A stretch of 5,582 nucleotides of DNA from an uncultured Butyricicoccus sp. (GCA_947575935.1 CANPPM010000193.1:1-5582), one strand, 5' to 3'. Numbered from the stretch's first letter, positions 1 to 5,582 are shown. Numbers and translations are program-made. Notes: generated from the sequence alone by a model not told the origin.

Positions 1-1
1 T

Positions 2-259
2 GCCTCTTACGCCGAGCTTTGCGCCCTGGTCGGTTATCAGAACCAGGCGGGGGCGCCCCCTTCTCCCTCCTCTTCAGGCATTCTCCGCCCTGTCCCGCTC
101 GGGATGCAGCCTGGGGATTTTCTTGAGAAAACAAACTATCTGCGTGCCAGCGAGCAATACCTTGCCGCCGGGAACCTCAGCCTCTCGATTTACAGGCAGG
201 GAATCGAACTACTACACTTCTATCAAAGCATTTTGTCCGCAGCAAAAAAACAATTTTGA
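2..259 (+). CDS. C-terminal fragment of an unrecognised protein
   Basis: An open frame enters from the left edge and runs 85 codons to a TGA at 257-259; its start lies outside the window. I do not recognise the family. Residues about 15-35 of the fragment are rich in Pro, Ser and Gly and look like a flexible linker. Residues about 38-83 look helical and amphipathic (DFLEKTNYLRASEQYL, then SLSIYRQGIELLHFYQSIL), giving a small helical C-terminal tail. No signal peptide or membrane segment can be judged from a fragment. The next gene starts 19 bp downstream, and its ribosome binding site lies just after this stop, so the two are probably cotranscribed. The protein-like composition and the tight spacing support it being real; the function is unknown. 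Confidence 0.7.
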   Translation, partial: ASYAELCALVGYQNQAGAPPSPSSSGILRPVPLGMQPGDFLEKTNYLRASEQYLAAGNLSLSIYRQGIELLHFYQSILSAAKKQF

Positions 260-264
260 ACTGG

Positions 265-270
265 AAAGGA
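265..270 (+). promoter_or_regulatory. Ribosome binding site of the 188-aa gene
   Basis: AAAGGA within the purine run GGAAAGGAAG, 8 nt before the ATG at 279. It decides the start: the same frame is open back to an ATG-less stretch and to an upstream candidate at 123, but that start would overlap the preceding gene by more than 130 bp and has no Shine-Dalgarno sequence. Confidence 0.75.
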
Positions 271-278
271 AGCACAAT

Positions 279-845
279 ATGCAGATTCAAGCTTACCACC
301 CGATCAAAAAGCCGCTTCACACGACAGCCGCAGCCCAACGAAACGCCGCCAGCTTTTCCGATCTGCTGGCAGACGCTACGAAAAAAACGGCGGATGCCTC
401 TTATGGAACTGCCCGCCTGTCGAACAGCGCCCGCGCATGGGCAGAGTATTCGAAGTGGCGTATGAGCCGCGATCCAATCAACATCCCCAACACCGATGGG
501 TGGAACGACGAAAACCTCCAATACCTGAGAGACCGTTACCCCGGGGCGCTTTCAGCCTTTGAACGGGTAGAAGCACTGCAGACGATGGCAAATATGGGAT
601 GTATCACACCCGAACAGTACCAGAAGGCCGTCGGAACATATGATTCCATAGTGGTGGAAGACGCCGGCGCCGCAACCTGCCGCTCTGGACCGCTGGAGGA
701 AGACCGCCTGGATCCCTATACGCTGCTATCCGCGCTATCCAGTGTAGACTGGGAAACGATGATCGCAGCTACCCTGGTTGGCAAAGCCCATTCTCTGGAC
801 GACCTCTTCGCGCTGCTTGACCGTCTGGAACCGGAAAACCAATAA
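279..845 (+). CDS. Unrecognised 188-aa cytoplasmic protein
   Basis: The reading frame from the ATG at 279 to the TAA at 843-845 encodes 188 residues. I do not recognise the family. No signal peptide, membrane segment or metal-binding cluster is seen. Residues 1-60 are Ala/Ser/Thr-rich and polar, probably partly disordered. Residues about 64-75 (SRDPINIPNTDG) lead into a more ordered part, 76-120, with helices around NLQYLRDRYPGALSAFERV and an EF-like PEQYQKAVG helix. The tail, 143-185, is acidic and helical (DPYTLLSALSSVDW, SLDDLFALLDRL). The composition suggests a soluble helical adaptor or regulatory protein. It follows the preceding partial gene by 19 bp and is likely the last gene of that unit, because a gene-free region with its own promoter follows. 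The coding call is firm; the function is unknown. Confidence 0.8.
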   Translation: MQIQAYHPIKKPLHTTAAAQRNAASFSDLLADATKKTADASYGTARLSNSARAWAEYSKWRMSRDPINIPNTDGWNDENLQYLRDRYPGALSAFERVEALQTMANMGCITPEQYQKAVGTYDSIVVEDAGAATCRSGPLEEDRLDPYTLLSALSSVDWETMIAATLVGKAHSLDDLFALLDRLEPENQ

Positions 846-851
846 CAGAAA

Positions 852-916
852 CGCCCGCCGGCTCCCTCCTCTTACACCGCCTCATGGAAAAACGGTGGAT
901 TGCGGGCGAGGGAGCC
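852..916 (+). other. Structured intergenic segment, possible 3'-end hairpin
   Basis: This lies just after the stop at 845. GGCTCCCTC (860-868) is perfectly complementary to GAGGGAGCC (908-916). Inside this stem, CACCG (875-879) pairs with CGGTG (893-897), giving a two-tier hairpin. CGCCCGC (852-858) can pair with GCGGGCG (902-908), which crosses the first stem in a pseudoknot-like arrangement. No T-tract follows on the plus strand, so it is not a canonical intrinsic terminator. It could be an mRNA 3'-end stabiliser, a weak terminator or a cis RNA element. No known riboswitch class was recognised. The remainder of the gene-free stretch up to 1030 shows nothing further that I can support. Confidence 0.4.
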
Positions 917-1030
917 ATCAAACCGTGCGAACCGCAGCGCGTGCCAATCCTCCCGAATCATAGAACACGCAGGCTCCATCTCCCTATAAAAATCGGTTCA
1001 ACCGCGCCCAGCGTCTGTTTTCAAACTCCT

Positions 1031-1054
1031 ATATTGAATCAAACGCGTCAATAT
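1031..1054 (+). repeat. Inverted repeat overlapping the promoter, candidate operator
   Basis: ATATTGA (1031-1037) and TCAATAT (1048-1054) are perfect reverse complements separated by 10 nt. The repeat covers the -35 box and ends just before the -10 box, so a bound protein would block RNA polymerase. This fits an operator for repression. The downstream AraC-type protein is the obvious candidate (autoregulation), although AraC sites are often direct repeats; another repressor is possible. Confidence 0.45.
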
Positions 1055-1062
1055 GGTAAAAT
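1034..1062 (+). promoter_or_regulatory. Sigma-A-type promoter of the AraC-GH39 gene
   Basis: A -35 box TTGAAT (1034-1039) is followed after exactly 17 nt by a -10 box TAAAAT (1057-1062). TGG directly before the -10 box makes it an extended -10. Transcription should start near 1068-1070, leaving a leader of about 130 nt before the ATG at 1203. This placement also rules out an upstream in-frame ATG at 1053, which sits inside the promoter. Confidence 0.7.
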
Positions 1063-1129
1063 ACAAAGCAGGAAACGGCATAAAAAACAGCGAAGCAGGC
1101 GCAATTCAAACCGCCGCACCGCCCACTCC

Positions 1130-1151
1130 CGCATGCGGAATCCTGCATGCG
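1130..1151 (+). other. Hairpin in the 5' leader of the AraC-GH39 gene
   Basis: CGCATGC (1130-1136) pairs perfectly with GCATGCG (1145-1151). Two further pairs (G1137-T1144 wobble, G1138-C1143) close a 4-nt loop. The stem ends about 36 nt before the ribosome binding site and lacks a T-tract, so it is not a terminator. Because GCATGC is self-complementary, the same bases also form a direct repeat 14 bp apart, which could be a DNA site instead. Confidence 0.4.
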
Positions 1152-1187
1152 CACAGATTCTGCCGGGTATGGCTGCCGATATACCAT

Positions 1188-1195
1188 AAAGGAAG
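1188..1195 (+). promoter_or_regulatory. Ribosome binding site fixing the AraC-GH39 start
   Basis: AAAGGAAG lies 7 nt before the ATG at 1203. The alternative in-frame ATG at 1053 has no comparable site and lies within the promoter, so 1203 is preferred. Confidence 0.75.
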
Positions 1196-1202
1196 ATGGA
1201 TC

Positions 1203-3641
1203 ATGAGCCAAAACGAAATTACGTTCCGTATCCTGCACCATAAGGATCTACCGGTCTCCATGGGCCTGGGCGCATCCGTCTTTTTCGGGCTGCACAATGA
1301 ATGTACGGTTCTCACAGCAGCCGGACCGCACCCATTGTTGGCATCAGAAATATACGTCGTACCGCCGCTGACGCTCTACCAGGTCTCCTGCCCAGAGGGC
1401 GCGGGGCTGCTGCAAATAGTATTGCCGCCGGAAATCCTGGCGCTCGCCGGGTGGCCCGAGCATCTGCAGGTGGACTGCTGGCTGCGGCGCAGCGGCTTAC
1501 AAAACACGGTAGAACTTGAGGTACGGCAGCGCTGCGCCGCCGTATTCCGCGCTTTCTTTCAGCAGAGCGGCAGCGCAGCGCCGGATGACAGCGAGGCCGT
1601 TGCACTGGCGGCGCTGCTGCGCAGGCGCTTCTCTTCCGCAAGCGTTTCTCCGGCGGAAACGGGCGCCGAAACTCTACGCCTGTTAGAACGGGCGATGCGG
1701 TATATCCGTATCCGGTGGAAGGAACCGCTTTCGCTCTCTGCGCTTGCATCCGGGCTGTTCGTTTCAGAGAGCTACCTTTCCCGGGTCTTCCGCAAACATC
1801 TTGGCATGACCTTTACCGAATACCTGGTTTCCATACGGCTGGAAAATGCAGTGCAGGATCTTCGCGCAGGACACTCGGTTACAGAGACCGCTTACCGCTG
1901 TGGTTTTCCCAGCAGCAACGCCTTCATTGACTATTTCAAACGGGCGCACGGGATCACCCCCGGCCGTTACTGCAGCCTGCATGAGAGCGGCGTCGATGCC
2001 GGCCGCCAGGAGGATACCGCAGGCTGGGTGCAAGAGCTGCTGCAATATGACACTTGCTTTTCAGAAAACCGTACAAACGCGCATGCAGCCATCCGGCGGT
2101 GCGCGCAGGCCGATGTCTCCCATCATACCGGGGCGGTACACCGAAGTTGGGAACAGCTGGTCAACATCGGCTACGCCCGTGACGGTCTGCTCGGCGCCGT
2201 ACAGGAACAGCTCCGCCGCGCCCAAAAAGAGCTGGGGTTCCGCTATCTCCGCTTTCACGGTATTTTTGATGATGATATGCATATCTACCAGCAAGGCCCG
2301 GACGGTTCCCCGTGGTATAATTTCACCTATGCCGACCTGCTGTTTGACTTTATCCTCTCAGCCGGGCTGACCCCTTATGTAGAGCTCGGCTACGTGCCCT
2401 CCAAACTGGCGAAAACGCCCTATCGTCTGTTTGACCGCCACTCCATGGCAAGCGTCTGCGCGGATTATGAGCGATGGGAGGCGCTGGTGCAGGCAACGGC
2501 GGCACACTGGATCGAGCGTTACGGTCTGGACGCCGTCTGCAACTGGCGTTTCGCCGTCTTTTCCTATAACTATGTAATGCCGGAGGAGATCCCGGTCAGC
2601 TATGGGGACTATCTGGAAATGTATCTTGTCACACGCCGCGCGCTGAAAGCGCTTGACCCACGCCTTCAGCTGGGCGGGCCGGGGGCCTTTTCCAGTCTGC
2701 TGCTGACCGATTCCGATCCGGTGCGGCGGCTGTTCGACGACCTGCAGACGCACGATGCGCTGCCTGATTTCCTGACCGCGCAGTGCTATCCGCATGAAAA
2801 TATTTTTCATGACGCAGAGTTCCTGCATTTCACTGCAAGCCAGCAGTCGGCTCCTTCGGTCCTCAGCAAGGACGAGGACTACACCGCCCATTTTCTCGCG
2901 GCATTTCGCGCCTTTGCAGGCCGCTATCAACTTGACACGCGTGAAATCGTGGTCGAAGAATGGACCTCAACCCTTTGGCAGCGCGACCTGTCCAGCGACA
3001 CCTGCTATAAATCGGCATGGCTGATGAAAAATGCGCTGGAAAACGACGGCCACGGCGTCGTACTGGGCTACTGGCTGCTGACCGACCTGATCGAGGAATG
3101 GTTTGCACCCACGGGGACCTTCCATGGCGGCTATGGCCTGTTCACCGCAGACGGCGTCCCGAAAGCGGGATGGCAGGCGCTGCGTCTGCTGGCGCGGGCC
3201 GGTGAGGAACGGATTGCGTCGGGCGAGGGCTGGTTCGTTTCCCGTACCGGCAGCACGGTACAGATCTATTTGTTCCATTACTGCCACTACGACGCGCTCT
3301 ACCGGTACCGTTATCAGAAACTGCGCAACCCGCATGATGCGTACAAGGTATTCCGTACCGGCGGGACGCTGGAGCTGTCGCTCGAGCTCAGCGGGCTGTC
3401 TCCCGGAATCTACCGGCAGGAATGCCGAACCATCTGCCGCGCCGCCGGCTCATCCTACGACAAGTGGCTGGAAATCGGCGCGCCCTCCGCAATGCGTCCA
3501 AACGACCTGCAATATCTGGCGGAAGCTTCCCAGCCAGGCTATACCCTGCGGGATATTTTTACGAATGGGACGCTGACGTTGCAAGCGCGGCTGGAACCCC
3601 ATGAGGTGCAGCTGATTGTACTGCAAAAGCGTGACTGCTGA
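1203..3641 (+). CDS. AraC-family regulator fused to a GH39 beta-xylosidase-type domain
   Basis: An 812-residue cytoplasmic protein, no signal peptide. Residues about 1-100 look like the cupin-type ligand-binding fold of AraC regulators. Residues about 158-256 form the AraC DNA-binding domain: first helix-turn-helix around LSALASGLFVSESYLSRVF (178-196), second around SVTETAYRCGF (225-235), ending in the family's GITPGRY (250-256). From about 316 to the end lies a full GH39-type module: FRYLRFHGIFDDDMHIY (346-362), WYNFTYADLLFDF (371-383), VEEWTST with presumed nucleophile E586, FHGGYGLF (640-647) and a C-terminal beta region. Where catalytic GH39 enzymes have W-x-FEVWNEPN, this protein has WRFAVFSYNYV (448-458), so the acid/base Glu is Tyr455. 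Family knowledge: GH39 cleaves beta-xylosides; AraC proteins activate sugar operons. Inference: the module senses a glycoside and the protein controls the symporter operon downstream. A weak or altered enzyme activity cannot be excluded. Confidence 0.92.
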   Translation: MSQNEITFRILHHKDLPVSMGLGASVFFGLHNECTVLTAAGPHPLLASEIYVVPPLTLYQVSCPEGAGLLQIVLPPEILALAGWPEHLQVDCWLRRSGLQNTVELEVRQRCAAVFRAFFQQSGSAAPDDSEAVALAALLRRRFSSASVSPAETGAETLRLLERAMRYIRIRWKEPLSLSALASGLFVSESYLSRVFRKHLGMTFTEYLVSIRLENAVQDLRAGHSVTETAYRCGFPSSNAFIDYFKRAHGITPGRYCSLHESGVDAGRQEDTAGWVQELLQYDTCFSENRTNAHAAIRRCAQADVSHHTGAVHRSWEQLVNIGYARDGLLGAVQEQLRRAQKELGFRYLRFHGIFDDDMHIYQQGPDGSPWYNFTYADLLFDFILSAGLTPYVELGYVPSKLAKTPYRLFDRHSMASVCADYERWEALVQATAAHWIERYGLDAVCNWRFAVFSYNYVMPEEIPVSYGDYLEMYLVTRRALKALDPRLQLGGPGAFSSLLLTDSDPVRRLFDDLQTHDALPDFLTAQCYPHENIFHDAEFLHFTASQQSAPSVLSKDEDYTAHFLAAFRAFAGRYQLDTREIVVEEWTSTLWQRDLSSDTCYKSAWLMKNALENDGHGVVLGYWLLTDLIEEWFAPTGTFHGGYGLFTADGVPKAGWQALRLLARAGEERIASGEGWFVSRTGSTVQIYLFHYCHYDALYRYRYQKLRNPHDAYKVFRTGGTLELSLELSGLSPGIYRQECRTICRAAGSSYDKWLEIGAPSAMRPNDLQYLAEASQPGYTLRDIFTNGTLTLQARLEPHEVQLIVLQKRDC

Positions 3642-3670
3642 TCCCCTGCCGGACAGTCCGTACGACCGGC

Positions 3671-3711
3671 AAGCCCTTTCCCTGCCCATAGGCGGGAAGA
3701 GGGCTTTTTTT
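3671..3711 (+). terminator. Strong intrinsic terminator after the AraC-GH39 gene
   Basis: Arms 3671-3686 and 3691-3706 pair over 16 positions with a single C-A mismatch and two G-T wobbles, closed by a CATA loop, followed by seven T (3705-3711). It starts 30 bp after the stop. A second small hairpin, TGCCGG/CCGGCA (3647-3652/3666-3671), abuts it. It should separate transcription of the regulator from that of the symporter. Confidence 0.9.
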
Positions 3712-3817
3712 GATCGAAAAGGCCCTCCGCAGCCGCCTCCAAAACCGTGAATCCCTGTTTTTTGACCTCCGTTTATTGGAAAAATGAACCTTCCTAAACG
3801 CATCCCGCAAAAATATG

Positions 3818-3851
3818 GAAATCCAGCCCGAATGGCAGGAGCAGAAATCCA
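3818..3851 (+). repeat. Paired direct repeats GAAATCCA, candidate activator site
   Basis: GAAATCCA occurs at 3818-3825 and again at 3844-3851, 26 bp apart, just upstream of the candidate symporter promoter; the second copy ends 14 bp before its -35 box. The first copy is part of the near-palindrome TGGAAATCCA (3816-3825). AraC-family activators typically bind direct repeats in this position, so this is a plausible target of the AraC-GH39 protein. The repeat is short and could be chance. Confidence 0.35.
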
Positions 3852-3865
3852 TCTTCTCTATATTT

Positions 3866-3895
3866 TTGGCATCCTTCTTCTGGTAAACTTATTTT
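3866..3895 (+). promoter_or_regulatory. Candidate promoter of the symporter operon
   Basis: TTGGCA (3866-3871) and TATTTT (3890-3895) are 18 nt apart in an AT-rich patch, after the terminator of the regulator gene. An alternative is an extended -10 TGG-TAAACT at 3881-3889 with a poor -35. Either imperfect core would suit a promoter that needs an activator. Apart from this and the repeats, nothing else was seen in the gene-free stretch 3712-3960. Confidence 0.4.
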
Positions 3896-3943
3896 ATAGG
3901 GTAGGTAAAAAGCCGGCTGCCATACCCGCAGAATCACACACCG

Positions 3944-3950
3944 AAAGGGG
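3944..3950 (+). promoter_or_regulatory. Ribosome binding site of the symporter gene
   Basis: AAAGGGG lies 10 nt before the ATG at 3961, a slightly long spacer of A and T. It supports 3961 over an in-frame ATG at 3784, which would add 59 residues not expected in this family and would overlap the candidate promoter. Confidence 0.65.
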
Positions 3951-3960
3951 AATATTTTTT

Positions 3961-5355
3961 ATGGCAACCGAAAAGATCAGGCGGAACGCGGCGGATCCCG
4001 CCAACATCAAAACCAGTATATGGGAAAAGATCTCCTATGGCATGGGGGATGTGGCCTGCAACGTGGTTTTTGCACTGACAAGCGGCCTTGTCACCTACTT
4101 CTATACCAATGTAATGAGCGTTTCAGCAGGGCTCGTCGGCATGATTATGCTCTTCTCCCGCCTGTTCGACGGCCTTTCCGACGTGGCGATTGGGCTGATC
4201 ATGGACAGGGTACACTCCAAACATGGTAGGGGCCGCGCCTGGGTGCTCTGGATGGCAATCCCCTACGCCGTTACGGCGGTGCTGCTGTTCTGCCTGCCCG
4301 CAGGCGCTACCGGCACGGTACAGGCAGCCTATATCTTCGTCACCTATAACCTGTGTACGACCGTCGTTTACACGGCGCTGAACCTGCCTTACGGCGCGAT
4401 GGCGCCCCTCATGACCAGCAACGAGCAGGATCTTGCCAAAATCAACCTTTTCCGTATGTCCATGTCCCCCATCGGCAATATGATCGTTTCCGCCGCGACC
4501 CTGCCTGTCATCAATCGCATGGGCGGCGACCAGGCGGCATGGATCAAGGTAACGCTCATTTATTCCATCGTTGCCGTCGGCATGCTGCTTTGGTGTTTCT
4601 TCGGTACCAAAGAGCGCGTCAATACCCAGGCTGCGCAGGATGCGGAAACCCTGCCCATCGGCGTGCGCATGGGCGCGCTGGCTAAAAATAAATATTTTCT
4701 GATGATCCTGTGTACAGCCCTTTTTCTCTCGGTATACCAGACGGTCAACGGTACCTGCGGCACCTATTATGCACAGTATATCCTTGGCAATAATGAATAT
4801 TACAGCGTCCTGAACCTTGCCGAAAGCATCCCGGGGACCATAGCGATAATGCTCCTTGCGCCGTTTATCGCGCGGTTCGGCAAGCGGAACCTGGTGCTGT
4901 GCGGCGCATTGCTGACCACCGCAGCACAGCTGACCCTTCTTTTCGTCCCCGCAAACCCGACGTTTGCCTGTGTGATCGCAGCGCTACGCGGCATTGGCAA
5001 AGCCCCCCTATTCGGCTGCATATTCACGATGATGGCGGATGTCGTCAACTTCGGCCACTGGAAAACCGGCATACGGGTACAGGCGCTCGTATTCAGCGCA
5101 GCAACTGTCGGGCAAAAGTTCGGCGGCGGCATTACCGGCGCAGCCGTCGGCAAGCTGATGGACGCCTCTGGCTTCACCGGCCTTGCCTCCGAAATCCCTT
5201 CAGCGGTCTCAATGGTCGAAAACCTGTATATCTGGGGCCCTGTACTGTCCTGGATACTCATCGCGCTGCTCATGTTTGCATACAAGCTCGACAAAGAATA
5301 CAGCGGCATCCTTTCCGACATGGAACGCAGGGGGATGCTCAAACAGGCAGATTAA
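3961..5355 (+). CDS. GPH-family (MelB-like) sugar:cation symporter
   Basis: A 464-residue inner-membrane protein, normal for the glycoside-pentoside-hexuronide:cation symporter family (MelB, XylP, GusB). About twelve hydrophobic segments are visible, near 28-52, 55-82, 92-113, 118-146, 166-186, 193-215, 243-268, 281-303, 308-329, 333-361, 372-400 and 421-442, with a polar central loop at 216-242. The family motif after helix 2, SRLFDGLSDVAIG (66-78) then D82 and KHGRGRAW (87-94), is present. D70 and D74 match the two cation-site aspartates of MelB, though the Pro usual after the second is Val. The helix 11 signature WKTGIRVQ...SAATVGQKFGGG (367-390) retains the conserved Lys (K386). It should import a glycoside or pentoside with Na+ or H+. 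Its substrate cannot be read from the sequence; the GH39-type regulator next door suggests xylosides or xylo-oligosaccharides. It begins an operon with the gene starting 10 bp downstream. Confidence 0.93.
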   Translation: MATEKIRRNAADPANIKTSIWEKISYGMGDVACNVVFALTSGLVTYFYTNVMSVSAGLVGMIMLFSRLFDGLSDVAIGLIMDRVHSKHGRGRAWVLWMAIPYAVTAVLLFCLPAGATGTVQAAYIFVTYNLCTTVVYTALNLPYGAMAPLMTSNEQDLAKINLFRMSMSPIGNMIVSAATLPVINRMGGDQAAWIKVTLIYSIVAVGMLLWCFFGTKERVNTQAAQDAETLPIGVRMGALAKNKYFLMILCTALFLSVYQTVNGTCGTYYAQYILGNNEYYSVLNLAESIPGTIAIMLLAPFIARFGKRNLVLCGALLTTAAQLTLLFVPANPTFACVIAALRGIGKAPLFGCIFTMMADVVNFGHWKTGIRVQALVFSAATVGQKFGGGITGAAVGKLMDASGFTGLASEIPSAVSMVENLYIWGPVLSWILIALLMFAYKLDKEYSGILSDMERRGMLKQAD

Positions 5356-5360
5356 GGAGG
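5354..5360 (+). promoter_or_regulatory. Strong ribosome binding site of the last gene
   Basis: AAGGAGG overlaps the last two bases of the symporter stop codon and lies 5 nt before the ATG at 5366. It indicates an operon with close translational linkage. Confidence 0.85.
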
Positions 5361-5365
5361 ATATC

Positions 5366-5582
5366 ATGTATCAGAACGTCCATCGTGAGATCGACCCCAA
5401 AGCGCCTCTCCAGCCCCTTTATCAGGGTACCTTTGAAGAATCGGTAATGGTAGGCGGGAAGGCGCGCCGCTACCTCCTTTATATCCCCGAAGGCGCGCGC
5501 CCCTCGACCGCCGGGATCTTCGTGCTGCCGGAAAACGGTAAAACCGCCGCCAGGTTTCTGCCCGGCGGCCGGACCGTATTCA
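5366..5582 (+). CDS. N-terminal part of a probable alpha/beta-hydrolase or carbohydrate esterase
   Basis: The gene starts 10 bp after the symporter stop behind a near-perfect Shine-Dalgarno sequence and stays open for 72 codons to the window edge. No signal peptide is seen, so the product is likely cytoplasmic and acts on what the symporter imports. Residues about 20-60 read as beta strands in the pattern GGKARRYLLYIPEGARPS then AGIFVLPENGKTA (50-62), resembling the opening strands of alpha/beta-hydrolase-type esterases, in which a YIPEGA-like strand precedes a hydrophobic strand. The catalytic Ser, His and acid residues would lie beyond the window, so the assignment is tentative. An esterase that removes acyl decorations from oligosaccharides would fit the locus. 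The existence of the gene is firm; its function is weakly supported. Confidence 0.6.
   Translation, partial: MYQNVHREIDPKAPLQPLYQGTFEESVMVGGKARRYLLYIPEGARPSTAGIFVLPENGKTAARFLPGGRTVF

Noticed and set aside
21..56. GC-rich complementary segments (CCTGGT/ACCAGG and GCGCCC/GGGCGC)
   Set aside because: They fall inside the partial coding sequence, lack a T-tract, and are expected at this GC content.
123..278. A 52-codon N-terminal extension of the 188-aa gene starting at the ATG at 123
   Set aside because: It overlaps the well-formed preceding reading frame, has no Shine-Dalgarno sequence, and the ATG at 279 has one.
884..1189. A 101-codon plus-strand frame in the intergenic region
   Set aside because: The translation is rich in Arg, Pro and Gln without domain-like patterning, no ribosome binding site precedes it, and it runs through the predicted promoter.
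1053..1202. A 50-codon extension of the AraC-GH39 gene starting at 1053
   Set aside because: The ATG lies inside the predicted promoter just before the -10 box, lacks a ribosome binding site, and the encoded residues do not resemble the family.
3784..3960. A 59-codon extension of the symporter containing a hydrophobic stretch (LLYIFGILLLVNLFYRV)
   Set aside because: GPH symporters begin close to helix 1, the extension overlaps the candidate promoter, and the ribosome binding site at 3944-3950 supports 3961. The hydrophobic stretch is an AT-rich promoter translated by chance.
4800..5342. A 180-codon open frame on the minus strand
   Set aside because: It lies entirely opposite the symporter gene, with no ribosome binding site or family-like sequence; it is an antisense shadow of the codon bias.
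1..5582. CRISPR arrays, tRNA or rRNA genes, transposase genes, attachment sites
   Set aside because: No regularly spaced repeats, no tRNA-like cloverleaf, and no transposase or integrase motifs were seen on either strand.

Overview
The window looks like an accessory, carbohydrate-utilisation stretch of a moderately GC-rich Firmicute, probably a gut-type clostridium of the Oscillospirales/Ruminococcaceae kind. This is inferred from purine-rich AGGAGG-type ribosome binding sites, sigma-A-like promoters, an AraC-GH39 regulator and a GPH-family sugar symporter. No genus can be assigned from the sequence alone. All supported genes lie on the plus strand.

Positions 1-845 hold the end of one unrecognised gene (stop at 257-259) and a complete unrecognised gene (279-845, 188 aa). 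They are 19 bp apart and read as a transcription unit. Positions 846-1202 hold no gene. They contain a structured segment at 852-916, then a clear extended -10 promoter (1034-1062) overlapped by a perfect 7-bp inverted repeat (1031-1054), and a 5' leader of about 130 nt with a strong small hairpin (1130-1151).

Positions 1203-3641 encode the most notable gene: an 812-residue fusion of a cupin-like sensor region, an AraC-type double helix-turn-helix domain and a full-length glycoside hydrolase family 39 (beta-xylosidase-type) module. The GH39 nucleophile motif is present (E586). The position of the acid/base Glu in the usual WNEP motif is Tyr (Y455), so the module is more likely a sugar-sensing pseudoenzyme than a working xylosidase. 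A strong intrinsic terminator (3671-3711) closes this unit.

Positions 3712-3960 carry a candidate promoter and paired direct repeats for the next unit. That unit begins with a GPH/MelB-type cation-coupled sugar symporter (3961-5355, 464 aa) and continues after 10 bp into a gene cut by the window edge (5366 onward). The latter has an N-terminus resembling alpha/beta-hydrolase or carbohydrate-esterase proteins.

Inferred logic: the AraC-GH39 protein binds an imported glycoside or xylo-oligosaccharide and switches on the adjacent transporter and catabolic operon, while limiting its own synthesis through the repeat in its promoter.
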